Source of the DNA: Acidobacteriaceae bacterium
GTDB taxonomy: Bacteria; Acidobacteriota; Terriglobia; Terriglobales; Acidobacteriaceae
Length of the DNA stretch: 64,000 nucleotides
NCBI GenBank assembly: GCA_003134995.1
Contig: PLDC01000028.1
Location: forward strand, 62,001-126,000
Reading direction: 5' to 3'
Part shown: positions 11,038-18,880 of the stretch, piece after piece
Layout of the letters: the number at the start of each line of letters is the position of its first letter
Position numbering within the stretch: the stretch's first letter is position 1
The notes under the pieces: generated by a model
Databases searched by the model: none
Told to the model about the DNA's origin: nothing
Seen by the model: the letters and a program-made list of their open reading frames with translations, nothing else
Position numbers and translations under genes: made by a program

Positions 11038-11802
11038 ATGACAAGAAACAGCTTCAGTGTAACGAAAAGTCTTTTAGTGCTCGGTGCCAGTCTCCTGGTT
11101 TTCTCGAGCATCGCTTGGTGCGCGGAGGACAAGGATGTCTCGGACATCGACAAACGGCTCGATGCATCGGCCAAAGTTCTGGACGAAATCATGGCCACTC
11201 CTGACAAAGCCATCCCTGACAAGGTTATGAGGGATGCGAAGTGCATCGCGGTGATTCCTTCGATGGTGAAAATTGCAGTCGGTTTCGGCGGCAACCATGG
11301 CAAAGGCGTAGCGACCTGCCGCACGGAAGCTGGCCGCTGGAGCGCCCCTGCGCCGATCACTATCACGGGTGGAAGCTGGGGATTGCAGCTCGGCGGACAG
11401 GCTGTTGACGTGATCATGGTTGTAACGAATGAAGACGGAATGCAGCATCTGTTGCACAGCAAATTTAAAGTTGGCGCGGACGCTTCGGCAGCCGCTGGCC
11501 CAGTCGGACGCGATACCGGCGCCGATACGGACTGGAAGATGAAGGCCGAGGTACTGACCTACTCACGAGCCCGTGGAATTTTTGCAGGAATTGATTTGAC
11601 CGGTGCCGTGGTTACGCAAGACAAAGACGAAACTCGAATTCTTTACGGGAGCTTCGTGCCGTTCGAAGAAATCTTGAGCGGGAAGGTTCATCCGAAAGCC
11701 ACGAGTGAACCGTTTCTGTCTGCGGTGAGGAGATATTCGGGCCAAGCCAAGGAGCACGGTGCAGTGATCGCACCCGAGAGTACGACTGCAGCGAGCCGTT
11801 AA
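11038..11802 (+). CDS. Secreted SYLF (Ysc84/DUF500) lipid-binding protein
   Basis: The product is 254 residues with an N-terminal signal peptide (SLLVLGASLLVFSSIAWCA, cleavage near residue 30). The SYLF domain fills the rest: AKCIAVIPSMVKIAVGFGGNHGKG, TGGSWGLQLGGQAVD and ARGIFAGIDLTGAVV are typical segments. SYLF proteins bind phosphoinositides in eukaryotes; the bacterial secreted versions are common in Acidobacteria and their job is not settled. The start is set by GAAGAGGA at 11022-11029 before the ATG at 11038. A 10-bp perfect hairpin follows the gene. Its position among stress genes suggests an envelope-protective role, which is inference. Confidence 0.9.
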   Translation: MTRNSFSVTKSLLVLGASLLVFSSIAWCAEDKDVSDIDKRLDASAKVLDEIMATPDKAIPDKVMRDAKCIAVIPSMVKIAVGFGGNHGKGVATCRTEAGRWSAPAPITITGGSWGLQLGGQAVDVIMVVTNEDGMQHLLHSKFKVGADASAAAGPVGRDTGADTDWKMKAEVLTYSRARGIFAGIDLTGAVVTQDKDETRILYGSFVPFEEILSGKVHPKATSEPFLSAVRRYSGQAKEHGAVIAPESTTAASR

Positions 11803-11824
11803 GTTGGAGTGTGGGTTTGAAACG

Positions 11825-11850
11825 GGAGCCCGGCTCTATGGCCGGGCTCC
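11825..11850 (+). terminator. Perfect 10-bp hairpin after the SYLF gene
   Basis: GGAGCCCGGC and GCCGGGCTCC flank a six-base loop 22 bp after the stop. No T tract follows, so it may stabilise the 3' end or act with Rho rather than terminate on its own. Confidence 0.55.
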
Positions 11851-11898
11851 AGAGCAGCAAACGAAGTAGCTGACAAACCATGAAAGGGAGGGATTTTT

Positions 11899-12051
11899 AT
11901 GTCGACAATTTTACTGATTGTTCTGGTTCTGTTGTTACTCGGAGCTCTGCCAGCGTGGCCGTATAGCAGATCGTGGGGCTACTACCCCAGCGGCGGACTT
12001 GGCTTGGTAGTCGTGGTTCTACTGGTGCTGCTCCTGGCCGGGCGCCTGTAA
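11899..12051 (+). CDS. DUF3309-type small membrane protein
   Basis: This 50-residue gene starts MSTILLIVLVLLLLGALPAW and continues with a Ser/Tyr/Gly-rich loop (YSRSWGYYPSGG) and a second hydrophobic helix ending in AGRL. That pattern fits the DUF3309 family of tiny two-helix membrane proteins found in stress-related gene neighbourhoods. AGGGAGGGA lies just upstream of the ATG at a workable spacing. The same kind of small membrane gene (lmo0937-like, DUF1328) recurs near 44.4 and 47.6 kb. Function unknown. Confidence 0.85.
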   Translation: MSTILLIVLVLLLLGALPAWPYSRSWGYYPSGGLGLVVVVLLVLLLAGRL

Positions 12052-12060
12052 CGTTTCCGG

Positions 12061-12092
12061 GGGCCGCGGTCGGATTTAGAAAACCGTGGCCC
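12061..12092 (+). terminator. Hairpin after the DUF3309 gene
   Basis: GGGCCGCGGT at 12061-12070 pairs with ACCGTGGCCC at 12083-12092 (one G-U pair) around a 12-base loop. There is no T tract. It sits directly behind the small gene and is probably a 3'-end structure. Confidence 0.5.
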
Positions 12093-12178
12093 TCATAACC
12101 TGGGGATGGTGAGGCTTACCATCCTCGATCTTTAATTCAGAAGTGCAATTTTTCTGCCGACGTTTATAAGGAGTGTCA

Positions 12179-13153
12179 ATGCCGAACCAAAGTCCCCGTC
12201 TCGCCGCTCAAGCATCGTACTCAGGGTCTTCAACAGCAGTCCTCGACAATCCTCTTTATGCGGGCCGCGAATCAGGCGTGCGGTCGGGAGTGAATGCGCC
12301 GCGGACCCAACGAGCGGCTGCTCCGGACGCAATCTGGGGACAGTTTAATAATTATCGATCTAACGGACTTGCCGGATCTGCCGTAGTGCACGTTATTGCG
12401 CTCGGCTTTATCCTTAGCGCCGCGACGTTCGGACATCAAGTTGTGCAAAAAGTTCAGCAGCACCAGACGGTAACTTTGATTGCGCCTTCGCCGGAAACCT
12501 ACGCGCTTCCGGTGGCAAAGAAGATCGCGAGTGGTGGCGGGGGTGGTGGCGATCACGACCGGTTGCCTGCAACAAAAGGAAGACTGCCAAAGCTTGCCGT
12601 CGAGCAGATCACGCCGCCGCAGATTGTGGTTCACAACGAACATCCGAAGCTTGCTGTTGAGCCGACCGTCGTTGTTCCCCAGGTAAAGTTGGCCAATAAT
12701 CACATGCCGAACCTCGGCGATCCGGTGGCCGCGCCGCTTCCGTCCGCTCCGCCTTCGAATGGCATTGGTTCGGGCGGCGGCATTGGCTCGGGAGCTGGTG
12801 GCGGAGTGGGAGCGGGCCACGGTCCTGGCGTGGGCGCTGGCAGCGGCGGCGGTGTAGGTGGAGGCGTGTTCAAGGTCGGCGGTGGAATCTCAGCTCCTCA
12901 GCCTGTTACAACTCCTGACCCCGAATATACCGAGGAAGCCCGGAATGCCAAGACGCAGGGAACATGCGTGCTTTGGCTGATTGTCGATCAGCAGGGGCAT
13001 CCGCGGGACATTCGCGTGGTACGTGGCTTGGGATTTGGATTGGACGCCAGAGCGGTTGAGGCAGTGAAGCAATGGCGCTTTCAGCCCGCTATGAAGGATG
13101 GCCAGCCGGTAAACGTTCAGATCAGCGTCGAGGTTGGTTTTAAACTCTATTGA
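12179..13153 (+). CDS. TonB-family energy transducer-like protein
   Basis: The product is 324 residues: a cytoplasmic N terminus of about 60 residues, one transmembrane helix (about 63-83, AVVHVIALGFILSAATF), a periplasmic Pro/Gly-rich linker with glycine repeats (about 190-225) and a C-terminal TonB domain (about 235-324). The TonB part shows PDPEYTEEARNAKTQG, VLWLIVDQQGHP and AVEAVKQWRFQPA. TonB proteins pass proton-motive energy to outer-membrane receptors; no exbBD or receptor gene is adjacent. The ATG at 12179 is 5 bases from AAGGAG (12168-12173); an in-frame GTG at 12173 overlaps that site and is unlikely. A strong terminator closes the unit. Confidence 0.92.
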   Translation: MPNQSPRLAAQASYSGSSTAVLDNPLYAGRESGVRSGVNAPRTQRAAAPDAIWGQFNNYRSNGLAGSAVVHVIALGFILSAATFGHQVVQKVQQHQTVTLIAPSPETYALPVAKKIASGGGGGGDHDRLPATKGRLPKLAVEQITPPQIVVHNEHPKLAVEPTVVVPQVKLANNHMPNLGDPVAAPLPSAPPSNGIGSGGGIGSGAGGGVGAGHGPGVGAGSGGGVGGGVFKVGGGISAPQPVTTPDPEYTEEARNAKTQGTCVLWLIVDQQGHPRDIRVVRGLGFGLDARAVEAVKQWRFQPAMKDGQPVNVQISVEVGFKLY

Positions 13154-13188
13154 TTCGGAAGACGGCATCCGCAGGGGCAACATTTTGG

Positions 13189-13219
13189 CAGGGCGATCTT
13201 CTGATCGCCCTGTTTTTTT
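13189..13219 (+). terminator. Strong Rho-independent terminator
   Basis: CAGGGCGATC pairs with GATCGCCCTG around a TTCT tetraloop (13189-13212) and is followed directly by seven T residues. It ends the TonB-like gene. Confidence 0.95.
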
Positions 13220-13473
13220 GCTTATCGAGTGCGCTCGGACTTCAGCAGCCGAGCAACACATCGCAGCCATAAAAGTTTTGCGTCGGACACAGAATTAAAC
13301 CGATTTCTCAACATTTAACTCCCCTAGAGTTGTACAGCAAACCTACCAGTCAATTACAGGAGCATCCTGATGGGCCTCTGGACGCATAGCCAGTACTCTC
13401 ATTTTGGAAGTTGAATGCTCCCGGAATCATGGAGAGCAAAACAACCACCCTAGTTTGTACGAAGGAGACTACA

Positions 13474-14169
13474 GTGGCGACTTGCGTGATTTCCGCGACA
13501 GCAGCCGATGCAATTCCAGCCCCCAAACGGGACGAATCCGAACGCAGCCTGGTACAGCGCGCACAACGCGGCGACGAACAGGCCTTTGCCACGCTCTTCC
13601 AATTGCACAAGAAGCGCGTGTATTCCGTATGCCTGCTGATGACGAAAGATATCGCCGAGGCTGAAGATCTAACGCAGGAAGCCTTCCTGCAGGTATTTCG
13701 CAGCGTTGGCTCATTCCGCTGTGATTCCGCATTTTCGACCTGGCTCTACCGAATTGCCGTCAATACGGTGCTAATGAAGTTGCGGCGCCGCAAAGCTCCG
13801 CCGATCTCTCTGGACGAGCCGGTCTCGGCAGAATCGCCGTCATTGCGACGCGACATCGGCAAAGCGGACCCGCGCCTGAGCGGCGCAGTAGACCGGATTG
13901 CGTTGCGACGCGCCATGCAAGAGCTCCCGGAAGGCTGCCGCAAGATTTTCGCTCTTCACGAGGTGGAAGGTTACCAGCACCACGAAATCGCGAAGATGCT
14001 CGACTGCTCAGTCGGCAATTCAAAGTCTCAACTCCACAAGGCGAAGATGAAGATGCGCGATTTGCTTTTCCCGAAGCGGAGAGTTCTGCGCCGGCCCGCA
14101 GCGAATCATGTTGCTGAATCTGCGGCTCCTGAGAAAAACAATGCTCGACCCCAACTTGCAGTGGCATAA
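13474..14169 (+). CDS. ECF-type RNA polymerase sigma factor
   Basis: The product is 231 residues from the chosen start. Sigma region 2 is clear (EQAFATLFQLHKKRVYSVC, EDLTQEAFLQVFRSVGSF, STWLYRIAVNTVLMKLRRRK). Region 4 carries LPEGCRKIFALHEVEGYQHHEIAKMLDC and SVGNSKSQLHKAKMKMR. The GTG at 13474 lies six bases after AAGGAG (13462-13467); longer frames from TTG 13411 or ATG 13429 have no such site. No anti-sigma gene is adjacent. The roughly 40-residue Arg/Ala-rich tail after region 4 is not part of the core and may be a control element. A leader motif CCCCTAGAGT at 13321-13330 lies about 145 bp upstream. Confidence 0.93.
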   Translation: MATCVISATAADAIPAPKRDESERSLVQRAQRGDEQAFATLFQLHKKRVYSVCLLMTKDIAEAEDLTQEAFLQVFRSVGSFRCDSAFSTWLYRIAVNTVLMKLRRRKAPPISLDEPVSAESPSLRRDIGKADPRLSGAVDRIALRRAMQELPEGCRKIFALHEVEGYQHHEIAKMLDCSVGNSKSQLHKAKMKMRDLLFPKRRVLRRPAANHVAESAAPEKNNARPQLAVA

Positions 14170-14244
14170 AACGGTACCGGCAAAATACTAAAAGGGAACA
14201 AAAAGATTCCTGAAGCAAAGAAGATTAGGGAAAGGAAAACTTCT

Positions 14245-15318
14245 GTGGGGTTAGGGGCCATTGTAGTAGTTGGGGCAGAGCAAGAGATTTTCAGCTCGGC
14301 TGCCCCGCAATCCGACCTGAAAGCTCTGCTTACGCAGCCTTTGGCGTGTGTTGAGGTTCTGGGTCGTTCCGTGCTTGAAAGCATGATCGAGCGTTTCGTC
14401 CGTGCCGATGTAGAGACTATTACGGTACTGGTGGCAGCGGAGCATTCTTGCGGAGTAGAACCCCTCAGGGGCGCGTACGAGAATGTGAGCGTTCGGACTG
14501 TCGATGATGTGCTCAGCGCCGTTTCCGACCAACTGCGGGATTACTCGCAAAGAAGCATCGAGCACTCGTTTGTCGTATCAGCAAACGTCTATGCGGAAAC
14601 GGATCTGCTGGACCTCTTCTACTTCCATCGAGAAGCCCGGCAGGTAGCGACGCGCGGCATGGACCGGGATGGGACTCTGGATCTGTGGGTTGTTGATTGC
14701 GCACAGGCACACCAGAGTGAACTTGAGGGCTTGCTGGCGCAAGCTGAAAAAATTGGCGCTACGTACTTTATTCGCGATTACGTTAACCGGCTGCAACATC
14801 CCCAAGATCTGCGCCGGCTCGTTTCTGATGCACTGTCTGGACGCTGCGCGATGCGGCCTTGTGGCCGTGAAGTTAGGCCTGGTATTTGGATAGACGCTGG
14901 AGCCGAGATCGATCGAGGAGCGCGAATTGTCGCGCCTGCATACGTGGGCCGCAGCTCTAAGATTCAAGAAGACACGTTGATTACGCGCTTCAGCAGCATC
15001 GAAAAAGATTGCTACGTAGACTGCGGCACGGTGGTTGAAGACAGTTCGATCCTGGCGAACACTCACGTCGGAATTTGGCTCGAAGTGCGGCATGCCGTGG
15101 CAAATGGAAATCGATTTCTGAGTTTGGAGCATGAGGTAGTGCTCGAGATTTCAGATCCTTGTGTGATGCGTTCCAATCGTCCAGCGCAACAGGAAACGAA
15201 GAACGGTTTGAGCTGGAGCCGCAAAGCAAGAGAGCAAAAAGTTGTTGCAGATCCAAACCCAAAACAGTCTCCAGCGCCCGAAGCATGGCAGCTGGGAGCT
15301 GATCTCATTCAGGGGTGA
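14245..15318 (+). CDS. Degenerate sugar-nucleotidyltransferase-like protein with left-handed beta-helix
   Basis: The product is 357 residues. The N-terminal half resembles NDP-sugar pyrophosphorylases (LTQPLACVEVLGRSVLESMIERF), but the glycine-rich nucleotide-binding signature GxGTRxxPxT near the start is absent; the sequence there is VVVGAEQEIFSSAAP. The C-terminal part (about 215-300) has hexapeptide-type turns (IWIDAGAEIDRGARIVAPAYVGRSSKI) as in GlmU or mannose-1-phosphate guanylyltransferase. A charged, disordered tail follows. The GTG start at 14245 is 8 bases from AAAGGA. The stop overlaps a possible GTG of the STAS gene. Loss of the signature suggests a regulatory or scaffold role in polysaccharide metabolism rather than catalysis; this is inference. 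Confidence 0.75.
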   Translation: MGLGAIVVVGAEQEIFSSAAPQSDLKALLTQPLACVEVLGRSVLESMIERFVRADVETITVLVAAEHSCGVEPLRGAYENVSVRTVDDVLSAVSDQLRDYSQRSIEHSFVVSANVYAETDLLDLFYFHREARQVATRGMDRDGTLDLWVVDCAQAHQSELEGLLAQAEKIGATYFIRDYVNRLQHPQDLRRLVSDALSGRCAMRPCGREVRPGIWIDAGAEIDRGARIVAPAYVGRSSKIQEDTLITRFSSIEKDCYVDCGTVVEDSSILANTHVGIWLEVRHAVANGNRFLSLEHEVVLEISDPCVMRSNRPAQQETKNGLSWSRKAREQKVVADPNPKQSPAPEAWQLGADLIQG

Positions 15319-15323
15319 CTGAC

Positions 15324-15728
15324 ATGTATACCCGAGGGCCCGTTGTTGTGATGGAGTTACCGGAAAAACTGAACCACGCAGAAGGAAAGGCGTTCCTCGT
15401 CGAACTGCAGCCACTTCTGGAAGTGGATCGTCCACGTATCGTTCTGGATTGCTCTCAGATGCAAAACATTGACAGCGCCGGCATCGAAATTCTTCTTCAT
15501 TGCATGGAAGAAACGATGAAGCGGGATGGAGATCTGAAGCTGGCCGCTCTTTCTCCAGCGTCCGCGGCAATCCTTGAACTCATGCGCGTGGATCGCCTGT
15601 TCGAAGTGTTCGCGACAGCCGATGAAGCTGCGAAGAGCTTCCAGGCGGTTGCATCGCTCGAAGAACCGCAGACTTTGCCCTGGTATTCAGTTCCGCGTGG
15701 GATCGCGGATTTGAAGGCTGCCAGCTAA
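15324..15728 (+). CDS. STAS-domain anti-sigma-factor antagonist
   Basis: The product is 134 residues and almost all STAS domain: GPVVVMELPEKL, RIVLDCSQMQNIDSAGIEILL with Ser51 at the usual phosphorylation site, and a C-terminal helix ending near residue 115. STAS proteins of this kind (SpoIIAA/RsbV-like) bind anti-sigma kinases in partner switching. I place the start at ATG 15324, 8 bases after AGGGG; a GTG at 15315 overlaps the previous stop. Close coupling to the nucleotidyltransferase-like gene suggests the two work together. No RsbW-like kinase lies in the window. Confidence 0.88.
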   Translation: MYTRGPVVVMELPEKLNHAEGKAFLVELQPLLEVDRPRIVLDCSQMQNIDSAGIEILLHCMEETMKRDGDLKLAALSPASAAILELMRVDRLFEVFATADEAAKSFQAVASLEEPQTLPWYSVPRGIADLKAAS

Positions 15729-15756
15729 ATAGTTTCTCTGTCCGCCGGAGATAACG

Positions 15757-16308
15757 ATGAAAGCATGGAAGAAGGCACTCGTGCACGTTGCATGGAGCAG
15801 CTTGCTCTCAGGGCTGCCCGGAATCGCATTGTCGGCTAGGGCGCAACAAGCCGCGACGCAGGCAGCGAATGAGTCATTCGACGCCAACAAACCACTGCAA
15901 CAAAACGTCCCGGTAGCGAACGCCGGGAGTACTTCGAAAGCGGAAGAACAACTTCCAGATAGTCCGGGAACGATCTTGGCAAAAGCGTCAGCACCCGTGA
16001 CGCAGCAGAGTTCGTCCGACCCACGTTTTACAGCGCCGTCGTCCTCCCGGTCGAGTCCGTCAGCATCGGCCGATACTCAAGCGCAATCGACTCCTCAAAA
16101 GCCAGTGGGCACTGCGGCAGCGGAAGCGCCCAACGCCACCGGTGTAGCGGCGTCGCAGCCGGCGGGCGTGGCCATTGCGCCGGCAAAGCAACACCGAGTG
16201 CGGACCATCGTTCTAAGGACGGGAGCGATCATTGGAGCGGGTGTGGCTGTGGGAACGGTGGTCGCCCTGACTGCGGCTACTCCAAGTAAGCCCCCGGGAG
16301 CGCATTAA
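15757..16308 (+). CDS. Hypothetical secreted or membrane-anchored low-complexity protein
   Basis: I do not recognise this 183-residue protein. It has a short signal-like N terminus (LVHVAWSSLLSGLPGIALSARAQ), a long Ala/Ser/Pro/Gln-rich disordered middle (about 30-140) and a C-terminal hydrophobic segment (TGAIIGAGVAVGTVVALTA, about 154-172) that could anchor it. It follows the STAS gene by 28 bp and may be in the same transcript. Similar short proteins with a GAxxGAG tail are frequent in Acidobacteria. No function can be offered. Confidence 0.7.
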   Translation: MKAWKKALVHVAWSSLLSGLPGIALSARAQQAATQAANESFDANKPLQQNVPVANAGSTSKAEEQLPDSPGTILAKASAPVTQQSSSDPRFTAPSSSRSSPSASADTQAQSTPQKPVGTAAAEAPNATGVAASQPAGVAIAPAKQHRVRTIVLRTGAIIGAGVAVGTVVALTAATPSKPPGAH

Positions 16309-16370
16309 ACAGAGAGTTGTAGTTGCGTAGAAGTACGTGATCGAAAAATCCACACTGAGTCAGCCTCGTT

Positions 16371-17042
16371 ATGATTGTGAGCTTTTCGGGAATCGATGGA
16401 GCGGGCAAGTCCACGCAGATCGGCGCGTTGCAAGACTGGCTTGCTAAAAGCGGCGTTAGAGTGAAGCTCTACACCTTCTGGGACGATGTTGTCGCGTTCC
16501 CGGAGTTCCGCGAGTTCATGAGCCATGCGGCGTTCAAGGGAGACAAGGGGATCGGGACTCCAGAGAAGCCGTTGCACCGGCGCGACAAGAATGTTAAGTC
16601 ATGGCCAGTCAGCGCCATGCGCTTTGGGCTTTACTTTGCGGATGCCCTGAAGCTCCGGCGAGTGCTTCGGAGCATTCGCAAAAGCGACGTCGAGGTAGTC
16701 ATCTTTGATCGCTACATCTACGATGAGCTCGCGAACCTGCCATTGGACCGACGGCTGGCTCGGACATTCATTCGATTTCTACTGAAGATCGTACGTAAGC
16801 CCGACATAGCTTATCTTATCGACGCCGACCCGGTGGCAGCGCGGACCCGTAAGCCCGAATATCCGCTGGATTTTCTTCTCACCAACCGCGAGGCCTACCT
16901 CACACTGAGCCGTCTCACGGGCGCCATTACTGTCATCGAGCCCCTCCCCATCGAAGTCGCAGAAGCGAAAGTCAAAGAGGCATTCCTCCAGAAACTGCCG
17001 GTGCCGGAGGACGGTTTGTCTCAGTTGCCGGCGCTGCCCTAG
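16371..17042 (+). CDS. Thymidylate kinase-like P-loop protein
   Basis: The product is 223 residues. The P-loop SFSGIDGAGKST lies at residues 4-15, and a DRYIYDELANLP segment matches the DRY/lid region of dTMP kinases. VAYLIDADP-like spacing appears as IAYLIDADPVAARTRKPEYP. The family makes dTDP, but copies beside glycan genes are often divergent and may phosphorylate another substrate. It precedes a GT4 glycosyltransferase by 74 bp on the same strand, which suggests a role in the polysaccharide region rather than housekeeping DNA precursor supply. The start has no strong ribosome binding site. Confidence 0.8.
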   Translation: MIVSFSGIDGAGKSTQIGALQDWLAKSGVRVKLYTFWDDVVAFPEFREFMSHAAFKGDKGIGTPEKPLHRRDKNVKSWPVSAMRFGLYFADALKLRRVLRSIRKSDVEVVIFDRYIYDELANLPLDRRLARTFIRFLLKIVRKPDIAYLIDADPVAARTRKPEYPLDFLLTNREAYLTLSRLTGAITVIEPLPIEVAEAKVKEAFLQKLPVPEDGLSQLPALP

Positions 17043-17116
17043 GGCAAGAATCAGATAGCCAACTTCTTCCCCATGTAACTCATCCAACGTCAAGCGGATC
17101 ACGAGACCGGAGCCCA

Positions 17117-18880
17117 ATGAAGATTTGTCTGGTAAGCACTTTTCCACCCAGCCAGGGAGGATTAAGCGAGTACGGACTTCACATCGCGGAGGAGTTGCGG
17201 CGGAATCCCTTTGTTAGCCTGACGATTCTTGCCGATAATATTTCTCCATCACAGCCCGAGCTAGATGGTTTTTCAGTGCAACGCTGCTGGTCGATGGATG
17301 ATCCCGCGAGTTCGGTTCGTCTTCTCAATGCCATCTGGACCTTGAAACCAGACGTCGTCTGGTTCAATCTGCTCTTCAGCACATTCGGCCGAAATCCCAT
17401 CAATGCTTTTATGGGGCTGGTCACTCCTTTGCTGGCACGTATAAGCGGTCGCTATACTCACGTGACCCTCCACCACCTGATGGATACTGTGGACTTAAAA
17501 GACGCGGGGGTCCGGCATCCGCGGATTTATCGCACGGCGGGGGCGGTAGCCACCAGAATGCTTCTGCTGTCGAATTCGGTCTCTGTGCTCATGCCGGGAT
17601 ATCGCAGGATCCTGCGTGATAAATATGGGCACGACAATGTTCACCTCCGTTCCCACGGCGTTCTCACGCAGAGACCGGAGTACCCTGATTTCTCGCGACG
17701 CGGAAATCCTGAGCATCGCATCCTGGCCTTCGGCAAGTGGGGAACTTACAAGCGGCTCGAACTCATGATCGAGGCGTTCAAGATTGTTTCAAACGAAATG
17801 CCCGACGCAAGGTTAGTCATCGGCGGAGGTGACCATCCTCAGGCCGCTGGGTATGTGGAATCCGTGAAGAAGAAATGCGCGGGAAATCCGGCAATTGAAT
17901 TCACCGGTTATGTGCATGAAGACCAGTTGCCGAATCTTTTCCAGAGTTCATCTCTTGCCGTGATGCCTTACTCTTCCTCGACGGGTTGTAGTGGTGTTGC
18001 GCATTTGGCTTGCGCATACGGAGTGCCTATCGCTTGCGCGGATCTCCCAGATTTCCGCCAGATGGCACAGGGTGAAGAAATAGCGATTGAATTCTATCAA
18101 CCGGGAAATGCGGAAGACCTGGCCCGATGTCTGATTGATCTGCTCACGAATAAAGAAAAGCAGCAGGCGATGGCGGTACAAAACTTCTCCACGGCTCTTC
18201 GTATGACGATGCCCACGATCATCCAGAAGTATTTGCGGCATTTTGAGCTCGAACAGAGAACCGAGGCGCTGCGGCGGGTGACCCGATTCCGAAGATTGCC
18301 CACTTGGGTCCCTTCGAAGGCTCTCATGCTGAGGATGATGACGCGAAATTCATCAGGATGGATGCATCGCTCCGCCGTTCAGCGGCCATCGTGGAAGAGT
18401 TTAGACCGCAAGAATCTATTGAACGATAATGTTAACGGGAGTAGAGACCTGGGTGGAACCGGAACTCCCAAGAACGGTTACGGAATAATTGCTGGGAGCC
18501 GCGGCGGCGGCGCTCTGCGTTCCGGTGCTGATTCCGCTGCAGGAAACGGTCATCATTCCGAGAGCCAGCAAAGCCACAAGGGCGAGGAATTGAGCGATAC
18601 GCCTGCGGCTCATGTTACCGATAAAAGCGAAGCCGGCTATTCCGAAAGACAACAGCCAGCCAGCATAGATTGGATTCGCCTTGCTCCGCTGGGGCAAATT
18701 ACGCCCGGCAACGGCCACGGAGGAAATGGTAAGAGTGGAAGTGCCGGTGCCACTGCCGGGAGTAATGGTGGCGGGCGAGAAGGCGCAACTGAAACCGCTG
18801 GGCAGACCACTGCAGGAGAGCGAGATCGCGTGGTTGAAGGAGCCGGATTGCGGCTTGGCGGTGACGGTAAGGCTTCCTGA
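17117..18880 (+). CDS. GT4-family glycosyltransferase with antiparallel-overlap tail
   Basis: The frame encodes 587 residues, but the recognisable enzyme spans about 1-400. The N-terminal GT-B domain starts MKICLVSTFPPSQGGLSEYG. The C-terminal GT4 domain has RILAFGKWGTYKRLELMIEA, ARLVIGGGDHPQ and an acceptor/donor region SSLAVMPYSSSTGCSG. Such enzymes use nucleotide-sugar donors on the cytoplasmic face. Residues 434-587 are Gly/Ser-rich and lie entirely opposite the convergent GH71/99-like gene (18416-18880), in exactly matching codon register, so they are probably a non-functional read-through. Stops in the other two frames occur at 18420-18429, so a small frameshift near there would give a normal length. 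The upstream kinase-like gene is probably cotranscribed. Confidence 0.85.
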   Translation: MKICLVSTFPPSQGGLSEYGLHIAEELRRNPFVSLTILADNISPSQPELDGFSVQRCWSMDDPASSVRLLNAIWTLKPDVVWFNLLFSTFGRNPINAFMGLVTPLLARISGRYTHVTLHHLMDTVDLKDAGVRHPRIYRTAGAVATRMLLLSNSVSVLMPGYRRILRDKYGHDNVHLRSHGVLTQRPEYPDFSRRGNPEHRILAFGKWGTYKRLELMIEAFKIVSNEMPDARLVIGGGDHPQAAGYVESVKKKCAGNPAIEFTGYVHEDQLPNLFQSSSLAVMPYSSSTGCSGVAHLACAYGVPIACADLPDFRQMAQGEEIAIEFYQPGNAEDLARCLIDLLTNKEKQQAMAVQNFSTALRMTMPTIIQKYLRHFELEQRTEALRRVTRFRRLPTWVPSKALMLRMMTRNSSGWMHRSAVQRPSWKSLDRKNLLNDNVNGSRDLGGTGTPKNGYGIIAGSRGGGALRSGADSAAGNGHHSESQQSHKGEELSDTPAAHVTDKSEAGYSERQQPASIDWIRLAPLGQITPGNGHGGNGKSGSAGATAGSNGGGREGATETAGQTTAGERDRVVEGAGLRLGGDGKAS

